Of a stretch of DNA of 41,199 nucleotides, positions 8,198 to 16,656 are shown piece after piece. The DNA is from Methanolinea sp. Lineage in GTDB: Archaea > Halobacteriota > Methanomicrobia > Methanomicrobiales > Methanospirillaceae. Under the pieces are notes generated by a model. The model did no database searches. It was not told the DNA's origin and worked only from the letters and a program-made list of their open reading frames with translations. Each line of letters begins with the position of its first letter. The stretch's first letter is position 1. Location of the stretch: the NCBI GenBank assembly GCA_029907345.1, contig JARYMB010000013.1, positions 1 to 41,199 on the forward strand. The letters run 5' to 3'. The position numbers and the translations under genes are program-made.

Positions 8198-10153
8198 ATG
8201 ATTATCATGCACCATTTCACCTGCATCTACCCATTCTCGGCAATCGTCGGGCAGGAACGAATGAAAAAAGCTCTTCTGCTCAATGCCATTAATCCCCGCA
8301 TCGGAGGCGTGCTGATTAAAGGAGAGAGGGGCACCGCAAAATCAACTGCAGTAAGAGCCCTTGCAAATTTGCTGCCTGAAAAAGATGTCGTAAAGGGATG
8401 CCGCTTCGGGTGTGATCCTGCTATGCCCCAAGATTTGTGCATGGAGTGTGCATCCCATCCCGATTGCCTTGAGTCTGCTCCTGCCCGCATGATGGTCATA
8501 GAATTACCTATCAGCGCAACCGAGGACAAGGTGGTGGGGAGTCTTGACATCGAGCATGCATTAAAGAAAGGGGAGAAAAAGTTTGAACCAGGAATCCTTG
8601 CCGCTGCACACCGGAACATTCTGTACGTCGACGAGGTGAACCTTCTCAATGATCACATCGTCGATGTCCTCTTGGACGTTGCTGCGATGGGAATCAATAT
8701 CATTGAGCGTGAAGGCGTTTCCTATACCCACCCGTCTTCATTTATCCTTGTCGGGACCATGAATCCCGAAGAGGGGGAGCTGCGCCCTCAACTCCTCGAC
8801 CGCTTTGGGCTCTGCGTCGAGGTCGAGGGTATCAGGGATGTCGAAACAAGAGTGGAACTGATTCGCAGGAGGGTGGCATTTGAATCCGATCCTGTCGGTT
8901 TTTCTGCACAATGGGCCGAAAAGGAAAATCAAATACGAAAAAATGTGATCAGGGCCCGCGAAATCCTTCCCAAGGTCAGTGCCAGCGCGGAAATATACAC
9001 CATCATTGCACAGATATGCGCTGACATGAATGTTGACGGACATCGTGCAGACATCACCATGCTGAAAACCGCACTCACGATCGCCGCTTGGCACGGACGA
9101 CTGACAGTAAATGAATCTGATGTACGAGAAGCTGCTGAACTGGTTCTGCCCCACCGCATGCGAAGAACCCCCTTTACAGAAGAGAAAATGGAGAAAGACC
9201 GTATCAATCAATCAATCGAAGCAGGAAAACGGCACTCAAGGGACCCTGAACCAAGGGAAAACAATAAAAAAGAACCAGATCCTGAAAAAAAACCTAACAG
9301 CAGCGAGGAGGTTCTTTTCCCAATGGGGGATCCTTTTCGTGTGAAACAATCCTCTCTCCAGTTCCGGACACGACCCGATGATTCCATACGGAGGAACCAG
9401 GGCAAAAGGACGCTGAGTGAGTCGCGGGATGGGAGATATACAGGGAGTCGAATCCCGAAGGAGATCTCACCTGACATAGCCTTTGATGCCACGTTAAGGG
9501 CAGCAGCACCCTATCAAAAATATAGGAAGGGAGATCTCGCCATCCAGATCGAGTGTAATGATATCCGAGAAAAAGTCAGGACGCGGAAAATAAGCAGTAC
9601 ACTCATTTTTCTCGTGGATGCAAGCGGGAGCATGGGAGTCCAGCAAAGGATGACCGCGGTCAAGACCGCGGTGCTCTCGCTTCTCGTCGATGCTTACCAG
9701 AAACGCGACAGAGTCGGTCTCATCGCTTTCCGTGGTGAAAAAGCTGAAGTACTCCTCCCCCCCACCTCGAGCGTGGAGCTTGCAAAGAACAGTCTTGTAT
9801 CACTGCCGACCGGGGGAAAAACTCCCCTTGCAGAAGGATTACGCACCGCTTTACGCCTGATTGGGCAGGAGAGAATGCGCCAGCGGGATATCATACCCCT
9901 CCTGATCCTCATATCCGATGGAAAAGCAAATGTGTCGCCCTTTATCTCCGAATCGCCTATCGAAGCCGCAAAAGCAATGGCTCATGAGATCCGGGCAGCG
10001 GAGATACCATCACTTGTCATCGATTCGGAAAGAGGATTTCTCAGTTTTGGTCTAGCCCGTCAGATCTCCGAAATCATGGGAGGCCGTTATCTCAAACTCG
10101 AGGATATTAGGGCAGAGGCAATTGTCAATGCGGTCCGAAATTTCGGGATGTAA
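8198..10153 (+). CDS. ChlI-ChlD fused chelatase AAA+/VWA subunit
   Basis: A 651-residue fusion of the two small chelatase subunits. Residues ~8-340 are the AAA+ ATPase: Walker [10 protein letters not shown] at 42-50, Walker [11 protein letters not shown] at about 141-150, and the sensor segment [21 protein letters not shown] Cys-rich insert (CRFGC...CMEC...C, residues ~67-90) is present, as in many archaeal ChlI proteins. A charged, low-complexity linker (~330-420) joins a C-terminal von Willebrand A domain with MIDAS motifs DASGSMG (about 471) and [10 protein letters not shown] (about 538). It is the expected ATP-driven partner of the divergent CobN. Two nearby in-frame ATGs (8198, 8207) make the exact start uncertain. 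Metal and macrocycle are unproven. Confidence 0.9.
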   Translation: MIIMHHFTCIYPFSAIVGQERMKKALLLNAINPRIGGVLIKGERGTAKSTAVRALANLLPEKDVVKGCRFGCDPAMPQDLCMECASHPDCLESAPARMMVIELPISATEDKVVGSLDIEHALKKGEKKFEPGILAAAHRNILYVDEVNLLNDHIVDVLLDVAAMGINIIEREGVSYTHPSSFILVGTMNPEEGELRPQLLDRFGLCVEVEGIRDVETRVELIRRRVAFESDPVGFSAQWAEKENQIRKNVIRAREILPKVSASAEIYTIIAQICADMNVDGHRADITMLKTALTIAAWHGRLTVNESDVREAAELVLPHRMRRTPFTEEKMEKDRINQSIEAGKRHSRDPEPRENNKKEPDPEKKPNSSEEVLFPMGDPFRVKQSSLQFRTRPDDSIRRNQGKRTLSESRDGRYTGSRIPKEISPDIAFDATLRAAAPYQKYRKGDLAIQIECNDIREKVRTRKISSTLIFLVDASGSMGVQQRMTAVKTAVLSLLVDAYQKRDRVGLIAFRGEKAEVLLPPTSSVELAKNSLVSLPTGGKTPLAEGLRTALRLIGQERMRQRDIIPLLILISDGKANVSPFISESPIEAAKAMAHEIRAAEIPSLVIDSERGFLSFGLARQISEIMGGRYLKLEDIRAEAIVNAVRNFGM

Positions 10154-10188
10154 GATAGCGAATCAGGCTGACCATCCGGGGTGCCAGG

Positions 10189-11292
10189 TTGACTAGAACA
10201 ACAACAGCGGATTCTCCGGTCCGCGTTGATTCCCTATACCATTCGACCATCCGGCGGCGCGTCGCTTTAATCGTAACCCTGGCAATATTGCTCTTTTTTT
10301 GTATGCTGATTGCAGCGGGCATAGGAACTGTGGTAACCCCCCCGGGTGATACTCTCCTAGCCATACTCCATGCACTCAGCCCCACTATGTTTCCCGCCCC
10401 GTCCGGTCCCCGGACTTCGCTCATCGTACTTGATTTCCGGCTCCCGAGGATCCTGCTCGCAATACTCACGGGAACCTGCCTCGCCGTGGCGGGAACTGTC
10501 ATGCAGGGACTCCTCCGGAACCCCCTGGTGAGTCCTTTTACCCTGGGACTCTCCTCGGCAGCTTCTTTCGGAGCTGCATTCGCAATCGTAATCGGCCCGG
10601 GGCTCCTGGTACCTTTCTGGGCTTTTGGGGACAATGCATTCATCATTTTATGTGCATTCCTGTCAGGCTGGCTCTCCATGATGCTTGTCTATTCGATTTC
10701 AAAACTAAGGGGAACGACCCAGGCAACACTCATTCTTGCCGGAGTTGTCATCGGGTATATTTTTTCTGCAGGTGTTCTTGCACTCAAGTACCTAACAAAC
10801 AATGAAAAACTAAGGGAACTGGTGGTCTGGCTGATGGGCGGGATGTGGGGGGCAAACTGGAACGCGGTCATCATGCTTATTCCGATTACACTGATCTCGT
10901 TCGTGATCCTCGAATGGAAAGCATGGGATCTGAATGCATTGGTCGCAGGTGATGATATCGCGAAGAACGTGGGGATCGATGTGAACCGGCTCAGGCTGCT
11001 CGGCCTCCTGACATCCACATTTGCAGCATCTGCATGTCTTGCATTCACCGGGATCATCGGGTTTATCGGCCTGATGGCACCCCACATCTGCCGCATGATC
11101 ATCGGAGGCGACTACAGGTACCTCATTCCCTGTGCGGGACTGATGGGCGCCCTGATCCTGCTCGTATCCGATACCGTGGCACGGACCATCATGAGTCCTG
11201 TCGAAATTCCGGTCGGAATTATCATGTATGTGGTTGGAGGGTTTTTCTTCCTCTTCCTTATCCTGAGAGCCCGGGGAAAGGGCCTTTTCTAG
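10189..11292 (+). CDS. FecCD/BtuC-type ABC importer permease
   Basis: A 367-residue membrane protein with about ten helices. Family motifs include DFRLPRILLAILTGTCLAV, GTVMQGLLRNPLVSP, the LMGGMWGANW region, and the C-terminal GFIGLMAPHICRMIIGGDYR. It would form the channel for a metal-chelate or corrinoid importer with the ATPase that follows 7 bp downstream. The start is taken as TTG at 10189, because GGGGTG lies 5 bases upstream and no ATG precedes the first helix; an N-terminal cytosolic stretch of about 25 residues results. It lies 35 bp after the chelatase fusion gene and is likely in the same transcript. It is named by family only, since the substrate may not be B12. Confidence 0.88.
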   Translation: MTRTTTADSPVRVDSLYHSTIRRRVALIVTLAILLFFCMLIAAGIGTVVTPPGDTLLAILHALSPTMFPAPSGPRTSLIVLDFRLPRILLAILTGTCLAVAGTVMQGLLRNPLVSPFTLGLSSAASFGAAFAIVIGPGLLVPFWAFGDNAFIILCAFLSGWLSMMLVYSISKLRGTTQATLILAGVVIGYIFSAGVLALKYLTNNEKLRELVVWLMGGMWGANWNAVIMLIPITLISFVILEWKAWDLNALVAGDDIAKNVGIDVNRLRLLGLLTSTFAASACLAFTGIIGFIGLMAPHICRMIIGGDYRYLIPCAGLMGALILLVSDTVARTIMSPVEIPVGIIMYVVGGFFFLFLILRARGKGLF

Positions 11293-11299
11293 GGTGTTT

Positions 11300-12088
11300 A
11301 TGATGGAACTCGTCGTTGACAAACTAACCAAGAACTATGGGGACACACGTGCCCTCGACTGTGTGTCTTTTTCACTCTGTCCCGGCAATGTCCTTGCACT
11401 CGTTGGTCCGAACGGTTCCGGTAAATCGACCCTGATTAAGATCGTGGCTACTTTCTTTCCCAAAACATCCGGTTCTGTCCTTCTTGACGGAAATGACGTT
11501 TTTTCCATCGACCCTGCAGAACTGGCCCGTTATATTGGTTATGTCCCCCAGTTTTTCAGTTACACGAAGTATTCAACGGTCTTTGAGATGGTACTCCTCG
11601 GGAGGAGACCGCACATCAAGTGGACAGTGACAAAGGAGGAACTGGAAAGAGTCCAGGACGCACTCGATGCACTGGACATCGGTCACCTTGCCGGCAAGTA
11701 CGTGGACGAACTCTCCGGTGGCGAGCGGCAGAAGGTATTTATCGCACGGGCAATCGCGCAGGAACCAGGACTATTTCTCCTTGACGAACCTACTGCATCG
11801 CTTGACATACGGCACCAGAGCGAGGTCATGGAGGTAATCCAGCATTTTGCGCAAAAAAAACGATCCGCTGTGCTCATAGCGGTGCATGATCTCAACCTTG
11901 CCCTCCGGTACGCCGATTCGGTACTGATGCTTCACGAAGGGAGGACGGCCGGGTATGGACACCCCGAGAACGTCCTCACTCCGGAACAGATAGAACGGGT
12001 ATTTGGTATCGAGTCAGAGGTGGTCACGACGCGAAATGGAAAATTTATCCTGCCGCTCCGTGCAAAGAAAAAAACCGCTGGTATATAA
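11300..12088 (+). CDS. FecE/BtuD-type ABC importer ATPase
   Basis: About 262 residues with Walker A GPNGSGKST, Q-loop YVPQFFSY, signature LSGGERQKVFIARAI, Walker B LFLLDEPTASLD and H-loop VHDLNLALRYAD, all standard for iron-siderophore and B12 importer ATPases. The ATG at 11300 is preferred over a GTG at 11294 because AGGG at 11291-11294 is then correctly spaced; a second ATG at 11303 is also possible. It follows the permease stop almost directly. A binding protein for this importer is probably the convergent lipoprotein gene whose stop is 63 bp away. Confidence 0.9.
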   Translation: MMELVVDKLTKNYGDTRALDCVSFSLCPGNVLALVGPNGSGKSTLIKIVATFFPKTSGSVLLDGNDVFSIDPAELARYIGYVPQFFSYTKYSTVFEMVLLGRRPHIKWTVTKEELERVQDALDALDIGHLAGKYVDELSGGERQKVFIARAIAQEPGLFLLDEPTASLDIRHQSEVMEVIQHFAQKKRSAVLIAVHDLNLALRYADSVLMLHEGRTAGYGHPENVLTPEQIERVFGIESEVVTTRNGKFILPLRAKKKTAGI

Positions 12089-12151
12089 CCCAGCGAACGA
12101 GCTGGATGCGGCCCTTGAGGACCTTGAAATACTATCCTGGAATCCGATTGC

Positions 12152-13240
12152 TCATGTGAGTTCAGGGGCTATCCGCTCGATCTGGTCTGCACCAGGGTAG
12201 AAACGCTCCGCGTATTCCTCGAGAATCACTCCGGGATCGATGTCGCGGAAACATTCCGGATAGAGAGCCTTGGCGATGTACACCACGCCTGCCATACCCC
12301 GCGGACTGTTCAATAACTTCGCGTTGATGACATATACTCTCCCGGTTCTGACGGCAGGGATAGAATCAAAACCGGTCCTCTCCATGATGCCCTGCCGGAT
12401 GGACGAGAGATTTTCCTTTTCGAGTGCTCCCGCGCCCGCTATTTTGATGATGATGCCGGGTCTTCGGTCAATGATCCACTCGGGACTGACCCTCTGGGTA
12501 ATACCCGGGAGATCCGCACCGATATACGTGGCATGAAGCCTCGCCAGCAGCATCGCACCTCCCCCTTCTTTCCCTCCCGCTGAATAGTCATGGTAATGCT
12601 CAAAGTAGACAACGGGGGGAGACTGACTGGAAAGTTCCGCTAGCCTCCTGTCGACCAGTTCGAGGTTTTTCTCGACGAAGCGCGCATATTCTTCTGCGGC
12701 ATTTTCTTTCCCCGTGATAATGCCCAGCACCCGGGCTTCCCGGGCGAGTTCGTAGGGGCGGTAACAGTCGAGCGCAATGACCGTGATGTTTGCAGCAAGC
12801 AATTTATCGATGTTTCTCGGCGGGGTCGCCCCGTACGTTATCATGACGTCGGGGGCACAGGCAATGACGGCCTCGATGTCGGGCGTGAGCCAGTCACCGA
12901 TGTTAGCAGCCAGCGGGATTCTTGCCGACAACTCAGGGCCCCTTTTAATTTGGTCGGTGACACCGACTATGGTATCTCCCGCTCCGATCGCGATGAGGAG
13001 TTCCGCCGCGTCCCCATTCTGGGTCACGATCCGTGTGACAGGTGCCGGGAGCGTGTGTACCGTCCCTTTCGAATCCGTCACGGTCACTGGGTGTGGCGGG
13101 AGAGTTCCTCTGTCTTGCCCGGGGGAGACGCATCCCGAAAATACACAAGTCACCAGGAGCATGGCAACCATGACCCCTGCATATTGCCCAAGCCATTCTA
13201 TGCGGTGGTTTCCCCTTGAATTAACCTGAAGATCTTCCAT
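12152..13240 (-). CDS. BtuF/FecB-like substrate-binding lipoprotein (paralogue 2)
   Basis: A 362-residue binding protein with a signal segment (residues ~19-34) and a lipobox FSGC at C37. The mature domain begins VTVTDSKGTVHTLPAPVTRI and shares many blocks with the lipoprotein at 1218-2393: GDAAELLIAIGAGDTIVGVT, IGDWLTPDIEAVI, NIDKLLAANITVIALDCY and RDIDPGVILEEYAERF. The start has AGGAGA five bases upstream. It faces the BtuC/BtuD-type importer genes convergently and is their likely binding protein. The two paralogues are more like each other than like the canonical BtuF at 34.8 kb, which suggests a shared ligand distinct from ordinary B12. Confidence 0.87.
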   Translation of the reverse strand: MEDLQVNSRGNHRIEWLGQYAGVMVAMLLVTCVFSGCVSPGQDRGTLPPHPVTVTDSKGTVHTLPAPVTRIVTQNGDAAELLIAIGAGDTIVGVTDQIKRGPELSARIPLAANIGDWLTPDIEAVIACAPDVMITYGATPPRNIDKLLAANITVIALDCYRPYELAREARVLGIITGKENAAEEYARFVEKNLELVDRRLAELSSQSPPVVYFEHYHDYSAGGKEGGGAMLLARLHATYIGADLPGITQRVSPEWIIDRRPGIIIKIAGAGALEKENLSSIRQGIMERTGFDSIPAVRTGRVYVINAKLLNSPRGMAGVVYIAKALYPECFRDIDPGVILEEYAERFYPGADQIERIAPELT

Positions 13241-13431
13241 CTGATTCTCCTGGGTGTTCTGAATAACAATAACTTCGTGTTTCTAACCTTATTTCCGATG
13301 CAATTGCGATCTTCGGACAATTATCATGGGGGTGTAAATGTTAAATCCTGTAAAGGAAACTGTTTCACCGGTTTAAGACCCGCGATATTTTCAATCGAGT
13401 GCGTCCGGTGTTCCTTTTCACATTTTTCCAG

Positions 13432-13440
13432 AAAAAAAAA
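13432..13440 (-). terminator. T9 terminator after the four-pilin operon
   Basis: The minus strand has nine consecutive T residues 16-24 bases after the last pilin stop codon. Oligo-T runs of this length terminate archaeal transcription. It sits between the pilin operon and the same-strand lipoprotein gene, so it should separate the two. Confidence 0.6.
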
Positions 13441-13456
13441 GTTTTTCGAGCCCTTC

Positions 13457-14047
13457 TTAAGGCTCGATTCTCACCTTGGTCTTTACGAAGACCTTCCCAT
13501 CGTTAGTCTTGAGCTCCAGCCAGAACTCCTTGTTCAGGTTACCGGTGTAGTTGTATGCATACGACGTGATAGAGGTGAGTCCGACCTGCGTATTGTTACA
13601 CAGATGATAGGGCGGCATGATATACATCACTTCACCCGGCGCCCAGCTCTTCACGCCACTCATCCCATTAGACTGGAACCATGCTCCCTTACTTAAAGTA
13701 CTATTGTACTGCCCTACCCATTTGAGATCAGGATCGTTAATAATAAAGGTCTTGTTGATTTGCCAGACACTCTTTTCTGTCTGCCCAAATGATTCAGAAA
13801 GGCGAGTCCAGACCGTTGTCGGGTAGGTGGCGATGGTATCCGGTCCGAGGTTTTCCATCGTCATTCCCCTGGACTGGCTGTAGGTTGCTTTAATCTGCAC
13901 ATTTGGTGCCTTCTTGGTCTCAGACGTAATGCCACCGGCAAACGCACTCACCACCGCAGCGATGATGATCGTGACCACGAGCATCAGCATCACCCCGACG
14001 ACTGGCGAGACGGCACTGTCAACAAGTTGATGATTCTTTCGGATCAT
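13457..14047 (-). CDS. Archaeal type IV pilin, fourth gene of tandem array
   Basis: A 196-residue pilin of the archaeal Pilin_N type. The N-terminus has a short charged leader (MIRKNHQLVDS) followed by the assembly helix AVSPVVGVMLMLVVTIII. The prepilin peptidase probably cuts just before AVSPV, which is inference from related halophile pilins. The remainder is a polar, beta-rich exposed domain with a MYIMPPYHLCN segment and no similarity to its neighbours. It starts within the stop codon of the preceding pilin (TAATG), with GGAGG nine bases before the ATG. Confidence 0.88.
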   Translation of the reverse strand: MIRKNHQLVDSAVSPVVGVMLMLVVTIIIAAVVSAFAGGITSETKKAPNVQIKATYSQSRGMTMENLGPDTIATYPTTVWTRLSESFGQTEKSVWQINKTFIINDPDLKWVGQYNSTLSKGAWFQSNGMSGVKSWAPGEVMYIMPPYHLCNNTQVGLTSITSYAYNYTGNLNKEFWLELKTNDGKVFVKTKVRIEP

Positions 14048-14766
14048 TAGGCTCCCTCCACAACGACATCTTTGTCGTATATCACTTTCTGGCTCGGGAT
14101 GTGGATGATCTTAACATTCACCACGTCACCGGCGCGCAGGTGGAACCAGTTACTCCCAAGGATGGCCATCATGGCATCAATATCTGTTGGAGTATGTTGA
14201 GTTCCATAAGTATATTGATATGGTGTGTCAGCAGTGACTCCGTATCCTCCATTAGAACCTCCCATCGGGGAATTATGCATAAAAGTTCCGGCAAGAAGAG
14301 TATAATTACCGAAGTGCTGTCCGGGCCAGAAAGTGCCTGCCCCTGGCGCACCGGCGTATTCACTTGTACCTTCTGGCCTTGGAATACCATCACCATATCC
14401 TAATGGTGAATGATATGTTTTTGTGCCTGCATAGGTAATGGTATTCGGAGCACCCGGAGAAGGACCTGTGATCGTGGTCCTGTTGCTGTAGCCATCCCTA
14501 GACTTCCAAGATGTAACGAGTTTGATGTTCTTCGTTGGAATTGGCTGATCGGTTGCAAGTACTCGAATTTCAAAATAAGAAGTGCCCCAGTAACCAGTGT
14601 TCTTTATGGTCGTCTTGAACGAGGCGGCAGGTGCTTTCTCACTCCCGCTCATCAGCCCGCCGGCAAAGCCGGAGACAACGGCTGCAATAATGATGGTGAC
14701 GACCAGCATCAGCATTACACCGATTACGGGCGAAACAGCGTCATCGCATTGAAACATTCTCTTCAT
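14047..14766 (-). CDS. Archaeal type IV pilin, third gene of tandem array
   Basis: A 239-residue pilin: leader MKRMFQCDD, assembly helix AVSPVIGVMLMLVVTIII, then a Gly/Tyr/Thr-rich head domain (for example the GGSNGGYGVTADTPYQYTYG stretch) ending in a VIYDKDVVVEGA strand also seen in other pilins here. GGAGGG lies seven bases before the ATG. The head-coding part is visibly A/T-richer than its flanks. It probably forms part of a surface filament or is a minor pilin; which pilin is the major subunit cannot be told. Confidence 0.88.
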   Translation of the reverse strand: MKRMFQCDDAVSPVIGVMLMLVVTIIIAAVVSGFAGGLMSGSEKAPAASFKTTIKNTGYWGTSYFEIRVLATDQPIPTKNIKLVTSWKSRDGYSNRTTITGPSPGAPNTITYAGTKTYHSPLGYGDGIPRPEGTSEYAGAPGAGTFWPGQHFGNYTLLAGTFMHNSPMGGSNGGYGVTADTPYQYTYGTQHTPTDIDAMMAILGSNWFHLRAGDVVNVKIIHIPSQKVIYDKDVVVEGA

Positions 14767-14780
14767 CTTTCATCCCTCCT

Positions 14781-15542
14781 TCAGCTGGTCCTCACCGAGA
14801 ACTCAGGCACGAAGATCTGACCTGATGCGATGACCTTCTTGGTCGCAGTGTCAATCAGGTCGTAGGTGAGGACATCCCCTTCTCTGATGGTGAATGCATA
14901 ACTTCCTCCCTGCTTCAGCCAGGCGACTTCGTCTCTCCCTTTGTCATCCCTCGCTCCGTAATCGGCATGGAGCACGAACTGGTCGCCAGGTACAACGATG
15001 GTATTCTTGTAATCAGGGTACTTGGCGAGGTACTTATCCCACCCGACAGCGGCGCCTGTGGAGTTGTACAGGCTGTATCCTGTCAGCTGAGATTTATCAC
15101 CAATGGTTGCCCCATTTGTCGATTGTGACGCCACAAGGTTCGGACCGGTCTGGGGTGCAAGTGCCCGTGAGAGTACTGTCCCCACGCCGGGTTCACTCAG
15201 TTTACCCAGTTGCATTTCAACCCGGTCAAGGTTGATGGGGTCTCCTCCGTTATGCTGGAAGAGTATATAGATATCCGGTGCAGGGTTTGTTGCACCCTGG
15301 TCAGGGCGTGCAAGTCCCTGCCCATATGCTCCGCCCGGTGCAGGACTGGAGTCCGTATCGATGACACCCTGAATTACGAATTCCTTTGCCACGATAGAAG
15401 CCTGCGGCACCTTCTGTTCACTGCTCCCGAGGCTCCCGGCAAACGCGCTCACCATCGCCGCGATAACGATCGTCACGACGAGCATAAGCATGACCCCGAC
15501 GACCGGCGAGACCGCTTCATCCTTCTTTCTCATTTGAATCAT
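14781..15542 (-). CDS. Archaeal type IV pilin, second gene of tandem array
   Basis: About 253 residues. Leader MIQMRKKDE is followed by the helix AVSPVVGVMLMLVVTIVI and a head domain with PAPGGAYGQGLARPDQG and PNLVASQSTNGATIGD segments. It begins only a few bases after the stop of the first pilin. The ATG at 15542 is favoured because GGTGA lies six bases upstream; the in-frame ATG at 15533 is an alternative that would shorten the leader by three residues. The C-terminal VIASGQIFVPEF strand parallels the ends of the other pilins. Confidence 0.88.
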   Translation of the reverse strand: MIQMRKKDEAVSPVVGVMLMLVVTIVIAAMVSAFAGSLGSSEQKVPQASIVAKEFVIQGVIDTDSSPAPGGAYGQGLARPDQGATNPAPDIYILFQHNGGDPINLDRVEMQLGKLSEPGVGTVLSRALAPQTGPNLVASQSTNGATIGDKSQLTGYSLYNSTGAAVGWDKYLAKYPDYKNTIVVPGDQFVLHADYGARDDKGRDEVAWLKQGGSYAFTIREGDVLTYDLIDTATKKVIASGQIFVPEFSVRTS

Positions 15543-15548
15543 CACTCC

Positions 15549-16262
15549 TCACCCCTGCAGCATGATGGTCTTGTCCATGATGTACTTCCCGCTCGGGACG
15601 TGGAGCAGTTTGATGTCCAGTTTGCAGTTCCGCTCGACACACTGTTTCAGGAGATCGATTTCCGATGATGTCGGGCTCATGGGGTCTGCAACAAGGCCCA
15701 GGAAGTTCGCGGTGTACCCGTTGTTGTATGTCCGCGCGACATCACCCGGCAGCCAGACGGCCTGCCCGAACCAGGCATAATTTGCACCCTCGGGGAACGC
15801 AGTCGTGTTTGTATAACCGTAAACAACCCATCCATTGGGAAGTGTTACATCGTTCGCCGGGTTGCAGGGATACGCGTACTTCTGCGGGTCCGTCAGGTGT
15901 GGTCCGCGGGAGTAAGTGTATTGCCCCATTATCTGAGGTTTTTCACTGCGCGCCACCTCTGACGTCGGTGTCTGCATATGCCTGATAACAGTGCCGTTCC
16001 ATAACGTCAGGTAGGTGATGAACTGACAATCCTTCGTCAGGATGGGGTCACCGCCCTTGTGCTCGAACTTGATGTCAAAATTCCCGTCTATGTATCCGGT
16101 TGATACTTCGATGTTCGCCTGAGGGGTCTTTGCCTGGGAACTGGTAATTCCCCCCGCGAAGGCCGACACGACCGCGGCGATGATGATGGTGACAACGAGC
16201 ATCAGCATCACCCCGACGACCGGCGAGACGGCATCGTCTGTTGGTGTTCTTCCTTTTCTCAT
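15549..16262 (-). CDS. Archaeal type IV pilin, first gene of tandem array
   Basis: This pilin opens the four-gene array. The start is placed at the ATG at 16262 (MRKGRTPTDD) because AAAGGAGG lies seven bases upstream; an in-frame TTG at 16283 would include the ribosome site itself and is rejected. The leader is followed by AVSPVVGVMLMLVVTIII and a head domain of about 190 residues with FKHKGGDP-like motif FEHKGGDPILTKD, shared in form with other pilins of the window (EHAGGDS, EHLSGDP). It ends in SGKYIMDKTIMLQG. The head holds one Cys pair (CVERNC) near the C-terminus. Confidence 0.9.
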   Translation of the reverse strand: MRKGRTPTDDAVSPVVGVMLMLVVTIIIAAVVSAFAGGITSSQAKTPQANIEVSTGYIDGNFDIKFEHKGGDPILTKDCQFITYLTLWNGTVIRHMQTPTSEVARSEKPQIMGQYTYSRGPHLTDPQKYAYPCNPANDVTLPNGWVVYGYTNTTAFPEGANYAWFGQAVWLPGDVARTYNNGYTANFLGLVADPMSPTSSEIDLLKQCVERNCKLDIKLLHVPSGKYIMDKTIMLQG

Positions 16263-16316
16263 GTCATTCCTCCTTTCATGCAAAACGGAGAGAATTTTCC
16301 GTTCAAAGTGGCATCA

Positions 16317-16341
16317 TCCATGCACGGCAGTCGTGCATGGA
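16317..16341 (-). promoter_or_regulatory. 5'-leader hairpin of the four-pilin operon
   Basis: A perfect inverted repeat with 10-bp arms TCCATGCACG (16317-16326) and CGTGCATGGA (16332-16341) encloses a five-base loop. It lies between the predicted TATA box and the ribosome site of the first pilin. With transcription starting ~25 bp after the TATA centre (~16348), the hairpin would begin within about seven bases of the mRNA 5' end. This placement suggests a role in message stability or translation rather than termination, which is inference. Confidence 0.55.
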
Positions 16342-16369
16342 GTCATGACCGAAATCAGAGTATGATCTT

Positions 16370-16377
16370 TATATAAA
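16370..16377 (-). promoter_or_regulatory. TATA box for the four-pilin operon
   Basis: The minus strand reads TTTATATA, a near-consensus archaeal TATA box, 108 bases before the first pilin ATG. It predicts a start near 16348 and a leader of about 86 nt. The upstream flank is a long A/T-rich stretch (to ~16480), with no clear BRE purines. Confidence 0.5.
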
Positions 16378-16656
16378 AAAATATTACTAAATAAATATTA
16401 TATAGAAGAAAATTGATAATAATTATAAATGAAATAAGATTGTTTTTATGAATGATAGAACGATTTTTTAAAAGTGCATACTGATGATGATTCGATTGGA
16501 TAAGGCATACTGTGCCTCTTTTATCTTTCCCTCCCCGCATCCATGCTTCTCCCTTTCCTTCAACCGGTTGAAGCATTGAGGGATTGCCAGATATCCGTGA
16601 ATTTTCCGGAACCACGGGATAATACGTGAAAAAAAGGATGGAGCCCACCCGGATTT
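16378..16656. other. Intergenic region between pilin operon and metal-transport operon
   Basis: No convincing gene is seen. The first ~100 bp are A/T-rich promoter-upstream DNA. A perfect 16-bp palindrome CTTCAACCGGTTGAAG is at 16558-16573. A run of seven T residues on the minus strand (16629-16635), just after the binding-protein stop at 16657, is a likely terminator of the metal-transport operon. Open frames reading through here from the znuA region are shadows. Confidence 0.5.
16629..16635 (-). terminator. T7 terminator after the metal-transport operon
   Basis: Seven consecutive T residues on the minus strand lie 22-28 bases after the stop codon of the binding-protein gene, the last gene of its operon. 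This is consistent with archaeal oligo-T termination. Confidence 0.45.
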
